DNA from: a virus
IMG/VR virus record: IMGVR_UViG_3300025141_000022
Span: 120,914-184,913 of that record
Strand: one strand, 5' to 3'
DNA length: 64,000 nt
Position 1 is the first letter of the stretch; the number at the start of each line of letters is the position of its first letter. Both the position numbers and the translations under genes were made by a program. Positions 1 to 8,113 of the stretch are shown piece by piece. Under the pieces are notes generated by a model. That model searched no databases, was not told the DNA's origin, and worked only from the letters and a program-made list of their open reading frames with translations.

Positions 1-218
1 CATACTTCCCCCGCAATGTGATCCTTGTTGGTCGTCGCGGAAGCAGCTTCCTAGAAAGCGGCTATGTTTACGCTCCATATGTACCACTACAGATGACTCC
101 CACCATCTTTGGACCAGAGGACTTCGTGCCCCGTAAGGGCGTGATGACTCGCTATGCCAAGAAGATGGTACGTCCAGATATGTATGGTGTAGTCGTTGTC
201 CAGAACTTGTTAGGCTAG
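1..218 (+). CDS. gp23: Major capsid protein, C-terminal end (partial)
   Basis: The window opens inside this gene, which reads in frame from base 3 and stops with TAG at 216-218, so only the last 71 residues are visible. They contain the tract GYVYAPYVPLQ followed by a PRKGVMTRYAKKMV stretch, which resembles the C-terminal end of T4 gp23-type HK97-fold major capsid proteins (APxxPL ... KxGxxTRY). A strong terminator follows directly and the neck genes come next, which is the expected context for a highly expressed capsid gene. The internal ATG at 18 is not taken as the start because the frame is open to the window edge and the preceding residues (YFPRN) fit the family. The identification rests on this short tail only. 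Confidence 0.75.
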   Translation, partial: YFPRNVILVGRRGSSFLESGYVYAPYVPLQMTPTIFGPEDFVPRKGVMTRYAKKMVRPDMYGVVVVQNLLG

Positions 219-250
219 TCCGAAACACGATTTGAACAGCAAATCATTTA

Positions 251-288
251 AGCCCCCACATTAGTTTTAATGTGGGGGCTTTCTGTTT
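251..288 (+). terminator. Rho-independent terminator after the capsid gene
   Basis: A perfect 13-bp inverted repeat (251-263 with 268-280, GC-rich core of five G:C pairs, 4-nt loop) is followed by a T-rich tract at 280-288. It sits 33 bases after the capsid stop codon and before the neck genes, so it would end or attenuate the abundant capsid transcript. Confidence 0.9.
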
Positions 289-322
289 ATTGAAACTACT
301 TAATGTAGGAGATTCTATATAA

Positions 323-1609
323 ATGCCAACAACCCTAAGCCCCTCAAGTGACACTAATACCATTGTTTTGCCCATTACGGGCTCTGTAACGGAAGTTGCT
401 TCTGCTTGTCCGTTTGGAATCTACACAGGTTCTGCTGATTTTCTATCCGGTGCAACGGATCAGATTGCATACACATACAAGAAATTAGGCGGAGATGTAT
501 TAGATATAGAGTTGTCTTCTTCACAAGTTTATGCGGCATATGAAGAGGCCGTATTAGAATATTCATACATCGTAAACATACACCAGACCAAAAACACTCT
601 TTCCACTTATTTAGGCCACACAACAGGTACATTTAATCATAATGGAGAGCTTAAATCAGGAACTTTGTCTTCTAGCTTAAGTGGAACCCACGCTGCACTT
701 AAATATCCAAAATACGAGATATCGTATGCAAGAAGAGTTTCTGACGCATTCTCAGGAGAGGCCGCCGTTGGTGGAAGTCAGACAATGTATTCTGCCTCGT
801 TCAGTATTACGGCCAGTCGTCAGGATTATGATCTACAGAATATCATTTCTGGCGCTGCTGAGTCCAATTATGACGATGGAACTGGCAAAACAGTGCCATA
901 CGCAGGAAAAGTGGGTTCCAAAAAGGTTAAAATTCACAAAGTCTATTATAAAACTCCAAATGTTATGTGGAGATTCTTCGGGTATTATGGCGGCGTTAAC
1001 ACGGTTGGAAATCTTGGTAATTATGGTATGTTTTCGGACGACTCAACGTTCCAGATTATTCCGTCTTGGCAGAACAAGATGCAGGCGATAACATATGAGG
1101 ATAATATCTTCACTAGGGTGTCGCACTATTCGTATGAGATTGTCAATAACAAATTAAGGTTGTTTCCAACGCCCCAGGGGCCCACTGCTGATACATTTTG
1201 GGTGACGTTTACGATCCCCGAAGATCCTTTCGTAGATGATTCTGATGTAGATCATGGTATTAGCGGAATCAACAATATGAACACTATGCCATTTGAAAAT
1301 ATACCTTATGGGAATATCAACTCAATCGGAAAGCAATGGATTAGGCGATTTGCTCTATCATTAACAAAGGAAATGTTAGGTCAAGTTAGAGGAAAATTTG
1401 CAACTATCCCCATACCCGGCGAATCCGTCACTCTCAATGCAGCAGAATTGTTATCTCAAGCAAAAGAGGAGCAAGAAAAGCTCCGAGAAGAGCTTAAGAC
1501 AGTATTGGATGAACTTACTTATGCAAAGATTATGGAAACAGATGCCCAAATGATGGATTCTGCTGGAAAGATACAGGAAAAAGTGCCATTGGCGATCTTT
1601 GTAGGATAG
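323..1609 (+). CDS. Neck/head-completion protein, gp13-like candidate
   Basis: This 428-residue protein starts at ATG 323 behind an AGGAG box 11 bases upstream. It lies between the capsid gene and a gp14-like neck gene, exactly where T4-like phages carry gp13, which caps the portal with gp14 so the tail can dock. It is longer than T4 gp13 (about 309 residues), and I recognise no diagnostic motif. The residues around 45-90 (YTYKKLGGDVLDIELSSSQ, YAAYEEAVLEY) are compact and likely the conserved core. The last 60 residues form a charged predicted helix rich in E and K. Function is assigned mainly by gene order, so another virion structural role remains possible. Confidence 0.55.
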   Translation: MPTTLSPSSDTNTIVLPITGSVTEVASACPFGIYTGSADFLSGATDQIAYTYKKLGGDVLDIELSSSQVYAAYEEAVLEYSYIVNIHQTKNTLSTYLGHTTGTFNHNGELKSGTLSSSLSGTHAALKYPKYEISYARRVSDAFSGEAAVGGSQTMYSASFSITASRQDYDLQNIISGAAESNYDDGTGKTVPYAGKVGSKKVKIHKVYYKTPNVMWRFFGYYGGVNTVGNLGNYGMFSDDSTFQIIPSWQNKMQAITYEDNIFTRVSHYSYEIVNNKLRLFPTPQGPTADTFWVTFTIPEDPFVDDSDVDHGISGINNMNTMPFENIPYGNINSIGKQWIRRFALSLTKEMLGQVRGKFATIPIPGESVTLNAAELLSQAKEEQEKLREELKTVLDELTYAKIMETDAQMMDSAGKIQEKVPLAIFVG

Positions 1610-1622
1610 GGAGGGATAGAGC

Positions 1623-2123
1623 ATGTCACAAGACGACAATAATAAATGGTCCCAGCCCGCAGCGCCGCCGCCACCAATGTTTGTTGGCAAAAAAGAGCGT
1701 GATTTAGTAAAACAGGTCAATGATGAGCTAATAGAAAGAGTGATTGGCCAGCAGGTAATTTACTATCCTATTGATATGGGCAGCACCAACTTTCACTCAG
1801 TTTATGGTGAAGCTATTAATAAGAGCTTTTTGCCACCAGTTAGAGTATACGCCTTGATTGAATTTGATGGCATTAGCACCAAATACAGTAATAAGATAGG
1901 TTTGGACAAGGAAATGTCAATTACAGTGCATTTTCACAAGAGAAGATTAACCGAAGATCAAGATTTATTTGTCCGCGAGGGTGATTTTGTTCTTTACGGA
2001 GATACATATTATGAGATAGTAACATTAGCTGAACCAAAACAGATGTTCGGTCAAATAGACCACAGAATGGAAATATCGGCTAAGTGTATTAGAGCTAGAG
2101 AGGGTCTTTTCAATGCCGGCTAA
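1623..2123 (+). CDS. gp14: Neck protein, gp14-like
   Basis: This 166-residue protein starts at ATG 1623 behind a GGGAGGG box. The N-terminus is Pro-rich and disordered. From about residue 40 it follows the T4 gp14 pattern: a helix ending in a strand with YYPID, then YGEAINKSF, an FGMQ-like beta region (SNKIGLDKEMSITVHF), a REGDFVLYGDTYYEI strand pair, and a QMFGQ.DHRMEISAKCIR segment. T4 gp14 has the matching YYVPRE, FGEDLKNKF, EGDLIYFP and FYQLGQNAIRKITAGKF blocks. It would form the head-tail connector together with the upstream gp13-like protein. The reading frame overlaps the next gene by 11 bases, suggesting translational coupling. Confidence 0.7.
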   Translation: MSQDDNNKWSQPAAPPPPMFVGKKERDLVKQVNDELIERVIGQQVIYYPIDMGSTNFHSVYGEAINKSFLPPVRVYALIEFDGISTKYSNKIGLDKEMSITVHFHKRRLTEDQDLFVREGDFVLYGDTYYEIVTLAEPKQMFGQIDHRMEISAKCIRAREGLFNAG

Positions 2124-2937
2124 AGAAATAGAACTTCAACCATCCTCGTTGCAAACGATTGATGAAGCTTTATTTGAACTAATTGATGAGACAATGCGTA
2201 TTTTCTCAACTACTAACGATGGATGGAAAAAAGTCCCTGTTTTATGGGCTTCAGCCGAGCGTGCATATCAAATTAAGCACAACAAAGAGCTTAGAGACTC
2301 CAAAGGGGTATTAAAGTTGCCTTTAATAACTGTTGAAAGAACAGCAGTTTCTAAAAGCTTAACCAGAAAGGGTGCCCTGTATGCGAATGTGCCAGAATAT
2401 GGCCCAGAGGGCGGCGCGATTACAATAGGTAGGAGAATAAAGCAGGACAAGACTGCTAATTTCCAAAATGCCGACGCAAAATATAAAAGAGGACAAATTA
2501 ACTTTCCTAGAAAAAGCAAAAAGGTTGTATATGAGACATTATCAATACCATTGCCGAAATATATTGATTTGACGTATGAAGTCACGATCCAGACTGAATA
2601 TCAACAACAAATGAATGAGGTCTTAACACCATTTCTGACCAGAACAGGTTCAATTAATTATTTCACTCTTAGGAAGAACGGGCACCTTTATGAAGGGTTT
2701 ATTGACGAGGATATCTCTCAAGACAACAACACATCGGATCTTGGTGAAGAAGAAAGGACTTACAAGTCAACGATTACTATCAAAGTTTTGGGCCATATTA
2801 TTGGAGACGAAAACAACCAAGAGAAGCCAAAAATTGTTGTCAGAGAGAACGCAGTCCACGTTAGAATCCCCAGAGAACATGTACTTTTAGAGGACGAACA
2901 CCCAGATGATTGGAAAGGCGGCTTTTATCGAGAGTAA
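2113..2937 (+). CDS. gp15: Tail sheath terminator, gp15-like
   Basis: This 274-residue protein starts inside the end of the gp14-like gene. It matches T4 gp15 in its main landmarks: an early KKVPVLWASAERA block (T4 has IRVPITYASKEH), a central PLPKYIDLTYEVTIQTEY helix-strand (T4 SPIKMIYELSIFTRYED), and a C-terminal REHVLLEDEHPDDW motif (T4 ...PRDIDPEDW). gp15 closes the distal end of the sheath and tube and lets the tail join the neck. Position between neck and sheath genes agrees. The match was recognised by eye from family memory, not by alignment software. Confidence 0.8.
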   Translation: MPAKEIELQPSSLQTIDEALFELIDETMRIFSTTNDGWKKVPVLWASAERAYQIKHNKELRDSKGVLKLPLITVERTAVSKSLTRKGALYANVPEYGPEGGAITIGRRIKQDKTANFQNADAKYKRGQINFPRKSKKVVYETLSIPLPKYIDLTYEVTIQTEYQQQMNEVLTPFLTRTGSINYFTLRKNGHLYEGFIDEDISQDNNTSDLGEEERTYKSTITIKVLGHIIGDENNQEKPKIVVRENAVHVRIPREHVLLEDEHPDDWKGGFYRE

Positions 2938-2971
2938 AAATAGTAATTTTGGATTTTTGACTTTCTATAGA

Positions 2972-2980
2972 CTATTTACT
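2972..2980 (+). promoter_or_regulatory. Possible late-promoter motif CTATTTACT
   Basis: The 121-base gap before the sheath gene contains CTATTTACT within an AT-rich tract. The same core, CTATTTA[CT]T, occurs in the gaps at 7720-7728, 42348-42356 and 44084-44092, each upstream of a gene likely to be expressed late. No sigma70-type TTGACA box accompanies it. A role as phage late promoter is a guess. Confidence 0.3.
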
Positions 2981-3058
2981 ATCGAACAATATGTAAGTGT
3001 GTTTGCTAAAAAAACATATTATTTTTAGTTACTAGTATCAACGAGGAGAATACAAATA

Positions 3059-5965
3059 ATGTCAGTAAAGAAATTTCGCTTTGTATCACCAGGAATTTTT
3101 ATTAACGAAGTTGATAATTCCCAATTACCAGCGCCCGAAAGAGCTTTTGGACCGGTGATTATCGGAAGAACAACGAGAGGCCCAGGAATGAGGCCAGTTA
3201 AAGTCAATTCCTTTTCGGAATTTGTGGAAACTTTTGGGACACCAGTCGGTGGCAAGGCCGGCGGTGATGTGTGGCGAGATGGAAACAGAGTTGGGCCCAC
3301 ATATGCTGCATACGCGGCTCAAGCGTGGCTTAGAGCCAATACAGGACCAGTTACCATGGTTCGTCTTCTTGGAACCGAAAATGCCGATAAAACAAATAGT
3401 GGCCGTGCTGGCTGGGAAACTAGCGCCGGCGTTTCGCCAGATCAATCTGCTGGTGGAGCCTATGGACTCTGGGTTGTTAACTCTGGTTCGACCACAAACG
3501 GAGTTACTGGCTCTCTAGCTGCTGTTTGGTACTTAGATCAGGGCTCTATTGAACTTACAGGGACAATTCGCGGCCAAGCCGCAGGCCATGGCTCCTCGAC
3601 AATGGGTGGCACTAGCGTTCAAGGCACCGGTGTTCTAATCGAATCAATTGGGACTTCTAAAGAATTCAAGGCCATTATTAAGAATTCATCCGGCGCAGTT
3701 GTACACACAACAGCGTTCAACTTCGACCCTGATTCTGACAAATACGTTCGTAAAAGATTCAATACAAATCCGCAACTTTGCAACTCTAGTATTGCTACAG
3801 ATCAGAAGACTTATTGGCTTGGTGAAACTTTTGAAAGACACCTTGACGAATATGTTACTGGATCCGCCGCCGGCGAAAACTACGGTGTACTTCTCGGCCT
3901 CGAAAGCGGAAGTTATGAATGGAAGGACAACAGAGGTCCGTTTCAGAATGCAAGAACAGGCTATTTTATTAGTCAGGACATTACCACAAATAGTGGCAGC
4001 TATAGCCCCGAAGCTATGCAGAAGCTGTTCTACTTTGTCGGACTTGATCATGGAGCATGGTTGCAAGACAACCTTAAAGTGTCGATTGAGGATATTAAAG
4101 CTTCTAGCAACTCCTCAACGCAATATGGCTCATTTTCAGTTGTACTTCGTAGAGTAAATGACCACGACGGCGCCGTCCAAATCGTAGAAAGATTTTCAAG
4201 CTGCAACTTAAACCCTAATTCGATTGATTATGTTGCAAGAAAGATCGGTGATCAGTATGCATCTTGGAGCGATACCGAGAATAGGTATATCTGGCATGGA
4301 ATTTACCAGAACCGCTCTAGATTCCTCAGAATCGTCATGAACCAAGATGTTGATAATGGAACAACGGACGCAACATACCTCCCATATGGTATTTATGGCC
4401 CAGTTCGACCCACAGGATTCACGGTCCTCAGTGGCTCAGACAGCCTGTCTACTTATGGAAGCGACACAGCTAGTACAGCGTTAGGAAACCATTGGGTCAG
4501 AGGTTCAGACGATATCGTGAACTCCCTAGGTGCCACAGAGACAGGAAGTATAGCTTCAGATGTGTTTGTGAACGTTGGCGGAGTAGGAACGGCCGCTGCA
4601 CCAAGATTGTCCTTCACGGGCTCTTTTAGGTGGCCAGAGATTCCATTGCGCCAGACCGCTTCAGCTACAACTGAGTACTTTGGTGCCGATACAACCAAAT
4701 ACGGTGCAACCGTATCCCGACACGAAGAGAGTGTTTCAGATGTCGTCCGCCCGTTGCCAGTTAGTTTGGGAGAAACTTACAGCTTTACTCCAGATAACTT
4801 GGCGACCGAGTACTCTTGGGTATTCTCTCTAGATGACGTTATTATTTCGGGAAGTCAGGCGCATTATAGCTCTGGATCCCGTGTTGCTGGAACATCAGCT
4901 ACCGCTGTCAGTGGAACATATCAAGAAATTATTGATAATGATTATAACAGATTTACTTCTGTCTTCTTCGGCGGCTTCGACGGCTTGAACATTAAGGAAG
5001 CAGAACCTTTCGCCAACCGAGTGCTAGATGCATCTGAAAGTCAAGTTGACAACTATGCATTTCACACTTTGCGCCGCGCAATTTACGCAGTCGCAGATCC
5101 AGAGGTGATAGAGTGTAACTTAATGGCCATGCCCGGTGTTACAAATGAAACCATGACCAAGCATCTGCTTGACACATGTGAAGACCGGGCCGACGCATTG
5201 GCAGTTATCGACTTGAAGGGTGATTATAAACCTTTCACCGAAAACAGCAATTCTGAAGCTTCTAGAGTTGGAAATGTGACCACCACGATTCTAAATCTTA
5301 AGCAGCGTGGAATTAACAGCAGCTACGGTTGTTCCTACTATCCATGGGTACAAATCAGAGACACTGAGAGCAGCAAGCTATTGTTCTGTCCTCCATCTGT
5401 AGTAGCTCTTGGTACTTTTGGTAGCTCTCAGAGAAGAAGCGAGATTTGGTTCGCACCAGCAGGCTTCAATCGCGGAGGGTTGACTGAAGGTTCAGCCGGC
5501 ATCCCAGTTGTGGGTGTGCGTGAAAGGCTAACTTCGAAGCAGAGAGATGATCTATACGAAGCGAATATTAACCCAATTGCTACATTCCCAGCAGAAGGAA
5601 TTGTTATCTTTGGTCAGAAGACTCTACAAGTGACTCCTTCCGCTCTAGATAGAGTTAATGTGCGCCGATTGATGATCTACTTGAAGAAGCAAATTTCAAG
5701 ATTCGCGGCTGAGATCCTGTTCGATCAGAACGTCCAAACTACATGGGATAGATTTACCGGAAAGGTGAACCCATTCTTGGATAGTGTCAAGTCTAGACTA
5801 GGACTAACCGAATACAAGGTGGTGCTTGATAGTACAACGACAACGCCAGACTTGATTGACAGAAACGTTCTATATGCCAAGATTTTCTTGAAGCCAGCTA
5901 GAGCAATTGAATTTATCGCGATTGACTTTGTTATCACGAATACCGGAGCTTCTTTCGAAGATTAA
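3059..5965 (+). CDS. gp18: Contractile tail sheath protein
   Basis: This 968-residue protein starts at ATG 3059 after a CGAGGAGAA box. The N-terminus (VSPGIFINEVDNS, then FGPVIIGRTTRGPG) is the classic sheath opening, where the N-terminal arm threads into neighbouring subunits. The C-terminal 120 residues (INPIATFPAEGIVIFGQKTL..., then VRRLMIYLKKQI, and the final FLKPARAIEFIAIDFVIT) match the sheath C-terminal domain that contacts the tube. It is longer than T4 gp18 (659 residues). The extra length lies in the middle (about residues 130-560), rich in S, T and G, and is probably an outward-facing insertion. It forms the contracting outer cylinder of the tail. Confidence 0.95.
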   Translation: MSVKKFRFVSPGIFINEVDNSQLPAPERAFGPVIIGRTTRGPGMRPVKVNSFSEFVETFGTPVGGKAGGDVWRDGNRVGPTYAAYAAQAWLRANTGPVTMVRLLGTENADKTNSGRAGWETSAGVSPDQSAGGAYGLWVVNSGSTTNGVTGSLAAVWYLDQGSIELTGTIRGQAAGHGSSTMGGTSVQGTGVLIESIGTSKEFKAIIKNSSGAVVHTTAFNFDPDSDKYVRKRFNTNPQLCNSSIATDQKTYWLGETFERHLDEYVTGSAAGENYGVLLGLESGSYEWKDNRGPFQNARTGYFISQDITTNSGSYSPEAMQKLFYFVGLDHGAWLQDNLKVSIEDIKASSNSSTQYGSFSVVLRRVNDHDGAVQIVERFSSCNLNPNSIDYVARKIGDQYASWSDTENRYIWHGIYQNRSRFLRIVMNQDVDNGTTDATYLPYGIYGPVRPTGFTVLSGSDSLSTYGSDTASTALGNHWVRGSDDIVNSLGATETGSIASDVFVNVGGVGTAAAPRLSFTGSFRWPEIPLRQTASATTEYFGADTTKYGATVSRHEESVSDVVRPLPVSLGETYSFTPDNLATEYSWVFSLDDVIISGSQAHYSSGSRVAGTSATAVSGTYQEIIDNDYNRFTSVFFGGFDGLNIKEAEPFANRVLDASESQVDNYAFHTLRRAIYAVADPEVIECNLMAMPGVTNETMTKHLLDTCEDRADALAVIDLKGDYKPFTENSNSEASRVGNVTTTILNLKQRGINSSYGCSYYPWVQIRDTESSKLLFCPPSVVALGTFGSSQRRSEIWFAPAGFNRGGLTEGSAGIPVVGVRERLTSKQRDDLYEANINPIATFPAEGIVIFGQKTLQVTPSALDRVNVRRLMIYLKKQISRFAAEILFDQNVQTTWDRFTGKVNPFLDSVKSRLGLTEYKVVLDSTTTTPDLIDRNVLYAKIFLKPARAIEFIAIDFVITNTGASFED

Positions 5966-6021
5966 TAGATGATTTTTGAAACTAAGACACTAATTAAGAT
6001 TAAGAGGAGAACAACAAACTA

Positions 6022-6573
6022 ATGTCAGCAAACTTTTGGGGCAACCCTGAACTAGAACCAAAAAGAGCGTATAGATACACTCTAGAAATCCCCGAATTGG
6101 ATGGTGCCAAATGGATTGTAAAAAAGGTCAAGAAGCCTTCTTTTACGGTTACTGAAGCAGAGCATTCTTTCATTAATCATAAATTTTACTATCCTGGCCG
6201 CGTTGAGTGGGACAAGATCTCACTTACAATTGTAGATCCCATCTCTCCTGACGCAACTCAGAATTTGATGTCAATCCTCTCAGCAGCTGGCTATGTGTTT
6301 CCAGAAACAGAAGCTGATGCACTCTCAACCACGATTACCAAAAATGAAGCTTATCAAGCTCTCGGTGGTCAGGTTATTATTAGACAAATTAGTGGCGGAG
6401 AAGTCGGAAATCCTCAGTCAACAGTAATTGAAAAGTGGACTTTAAAGAATTGTTTCATTACAAGTGTTGATTTTGGAGAATTAGATTATGATTCTGATGA
6501 TTTGGTTAACATTGAGATAGAAATAAGGTATGATTGGGCTGTATTTGAAAAGCCTGAAGGGGAAAGTCCCTGA
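6022..6573 (+). CDS. gp19: Tail tube protein
   Basis: This 183-residue protein starts at ATG 6022 with an AGGAGAA box. Typical tube features are the NPELEPKRAYRYTLEIP opening strand, KKVKKPSFTVTEAEHSFINHKFYYPGRVEWDKISLTIVDP (written here as family blocks: KKPSF..., FYYPGRVEW, TIVDP) and a C-terminal FGELDYDSDDLVNIEIEIRYDWA segment. Length is close to T4 gp19 (163 residues). It polymerises as hexamer rings inside the sheath and carries DNA during injection. It follows the sheath gene by 56 bases, as in T4. Confidence 0.95.
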   Translation: MSANFWGNPELEPKRAYRYTLEIPELDGAKWIVKKVKKPSFTVTEAEHSFINHKFYYPGRVEWDKISLTIVDPISPDATQNLMSILSAAGYVFPETEADALSTTITKNEAYQALGGQVIIRQISGGEVGNPQSTVIEKWTLKNCFITSVDFGELDYDSDDLVNIEIEIRYDWAVFEKPEGESP

Positions 6574-6623
6574 TAATTTGGGCACCCTTTAAATATATAA
6601 CAAATAAAACACAAGAGGTATAA

Positions 6624-7484
6624 ATGCCAAGAAATAATAGATCACGCACCGGATTACCGGATGAAATGCCTGATCGCAAGCAACCAGAAGGCTCCGCACC
6701 TACAGCCTCTGGACTAGACTTTGTTGCACCTACAGAGTTTGTAGAGCTTCCCAGTGGAGGTAGATTTTACGGAGAAGGGCATCCACTACACGGGCAAGAC
6801 ACTATTGAAATTAAATATATGACAACAAAGCAAGAAGATATTCTTACTTCACAAACGTTGTTAAAAAAAGGCGTTGCGATCAACCGAATGTTGCAGTCTC
6901 TTTTGGTCACTCCAGAACTTGACGTTAAAGATCTGTTAATTGGAGATAAGAACGCCCTAACCGTAGCAGCCAGAATTAGTGGTTACGGGCCTGATTATAA
7001 AGTTCAATTGACGTGCCCTAGCTGTAATCATGTTGGCGAAGCGGCTGTAGACTTACAGCAAAGCATCACTGTAGTGGATGGTACCGATTGGGGCGAATTA
7101 GCTATTGAAAATGGTGAAAACAACACTTTTATTATAACTTTACCTAAAACTGGCGTTCGCCAACAGGTCCGTCTAATGAATGGCCATGACGAAGCTAGAA
7201 TTGTGGAAGAAGCCAAAAAACAAAAGAAGCACAAATTGGCAGTTTCGACACTAAGTGATCAAATGAAGAGGGTTACAGTATCCGTAAACGACATCACAGA
7301 CAGGGCTAGAATTTCTGATTTTATCAGTAAAATGCCAGCTTTGGACGCAAGATATTTTCGAAAAGCTTATCAAAAAGCCACTCCCTCAGTTAGATTGATG
7401 CACGATCATGTTTGCCCGCAATGCGACTACGAGTCAGACCTGGAGGTTCCGCTTCAGGCGGAGTTTTTTTGGCCTCAGTCTTAA
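6624..7484 (+). CDS. gp26: Baseplate hub / tape-measure chaperone, gp26-like (T4_baseplate family)
   Basis: This 286-residue protein starts at ATG 6624 behind AAGAGG. After a disordered 30-residue leader it has FVELPSGGRFY, the hallmark of the T4 gp26 / T4_baseplate family. Two CxxC pairs follow, CPSC near residue 134 and CPQC near residue 270, which probably bind one zinc ion. T4 gp26 is needed for hub assembly but is not kept in the virion. It lies just upstream of the tape-measure gene, the slot used by tail-assembly chaperones in other phages. The last codons run through seven T residues (7464-7470), and a 59-codon frame continues beyond the stop, so a fraction of product may be frameshift-extended. 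Confidence 0.75.
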   Translation: MPRNNRSRTGLPDEMPDRKQPEGSAPTASGLDFVAPTEFVELPSGGRFYGEGHPLHGQDTIEIKYMTTKQEDILTSQTLLKKGVAINRMLQSLLVTPELDVKDLLIGDKNALTVAARISGYGPDYKVQLTCPSCNHVGEAAVDLQQSITVVDGTDWGELAIENGENNTFIITLPKTGVRQQVRLMNGHDEARIVEEAKKQKKHKLAVSTLSDQMKRVTVSVNDITDRARISDFISKMPALDARYFRKAYQKATPSVRLMHDHVCPQCDYESDLEVPLQAEFFWPQS

Positions 7485-7488
7485 ATAT

Positions 7489-7668
7489 ATGAAATCTGTG
7501 TACGAACAGTTTTTTGCGCTGAAGTATCACGGTGGCTGGAGTTTTATTGAGGCTTATAATTTGCCGCTAGGGCTAAGAAAGTGGTTTGTGGAGCGCTTAA
7601 TACAAGAAATAGAAAAAGAATCAGAAGCGATTCAGAAAGCCAGCAAGAAGAACAACAGAAGCCGATGA
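7489..7668 (+). CDS. Small hub/tail-assembly chaperone extension (gp51-like position)
   Basis: This 59-residue frame starts at ATG 7489, four bases after the upstream stop, and has no Shine-Dalgarno box at a normal distance. The protein (YEQFFALKYHGGWSFIEAYNL, LRKWFVERLIQE) looks like an amphipathic helical domain. The open frame actually extends upstream through the T7 run at 7464-7470, so it can be reached by a +1 or -2 ribosomal slip from the gp26-like gene, as well as by re-initiation at 7489. In T4, gene 51, also a hub-assembly factor, follows gene 26. The role as tape-measure or hub chaperone is inferred from position. Confidence 0.55.
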   Translation: MKSVYEQFFALKYHGGWSFIEAYNLPLGLRKWFVERLIQEIEKESEAIQKASKKNNRSR

Positions 7669-7674
7669 GAGGTG

Positions 7675-7709
7675 AGCCAGAAAAACTCTTTCTGGCTTTT
7701 CTTTTTTTT
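7675..7709 (+). terminator. Rho-independent terminator
   Basis: A perfect 9-bp stem (7675-7683 with 7689-7697, 5-base loop) is followed by a long T tract interrupted by one C (7698-7710). It separates the gp26-like transcript from the tape-measure operon. Confidence 0.85.
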
Positions 7710-7719
7710 TACTACATAC

Positions 7720-7728
7720 CTATTTATT
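7720..7728 (+). promoter_or_regulatory. Possible late-promoter motif CTATTTATT
   Basis: This copy of CTATTTA[CT]T lies immediately after the terminator at 7675-7709 and 17 bases before the next start codon, where a new promoter would be needed. See the other copies at 2972, 42348 and 44084. Activity is unproven. Confidence 0.35.
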
Positions 7729-7744
7729 ACTAGGGGAACTATAT

Positions 7745-8101
7745 ATGAATCCTATTAAAGAAGACAAAATAGCGCCAATTATTATTGATCTAAATATTGC
7801 CGCAAAGCAAGAAATTAATGAAAGTGTTCTAAAAATGCTTGGTTCGTGGATTGAGCTTATATTGGGAAGAATGTTTGATAAGACCCCTAGCAGAAGCCAG
7901 AGGCTTAGAAATGTACGAATTAGAGGCAATAGGGCCCAAATAGACTCTTTCGCTAATGCTGTTCAAGGAGAGGCCAAGTTTATTAAAGCTTATCACAGAT
8001 ATGGATTAGATGATCCAAGAACGTACAAGACCAAAGCCAGTTTATCTAAAGCTGTGAGAAAATTTGAACAAGCTACAAAGTTAAAATGGCCTTTTGACTA
8101 G
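7745..8101 (+). CDS. Small protein upstream of the tape measure (unknown)
   Basis: This 118-residue protein starts at ATG 7745 after an AGGGGA box. It is helical and basic in its second half (PSRSQRLRNVRIRGNRAQ, then KTKASLSKAVRKFEQATKLKWPFD). No domain is recognised. It lies between the gp26-like pair and the tape-measure gene, 12 bases from the latter, so it is probably a tail-assembly factor or small baseplate protein expressed with it. Confidence 0.6.
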   Translation: MNPIKEDKIAPIIIDLNIAAKQEINESVLKMLGSWIELILGRMFDKTPSRSQRLRNVRIRGNRAQIDSFANAVQGEAKFIKAYHRYGLDDPRTYKTKASLSKAVRKFEQATKLKWPFD

Positions 8102-8113
8102 GAGGTATAAATA

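Noticed and set aside
3686-4066. Long minus-strand open frames, such as 3686-4066, 8881-9255, 9928-10392 and 42510-42905
   Set aside because: They lie wholly within well-supported + strand genes, lack ribosome sites and give low-complexity or unrecognisable products. No credible minus-strand gene was found in the window.
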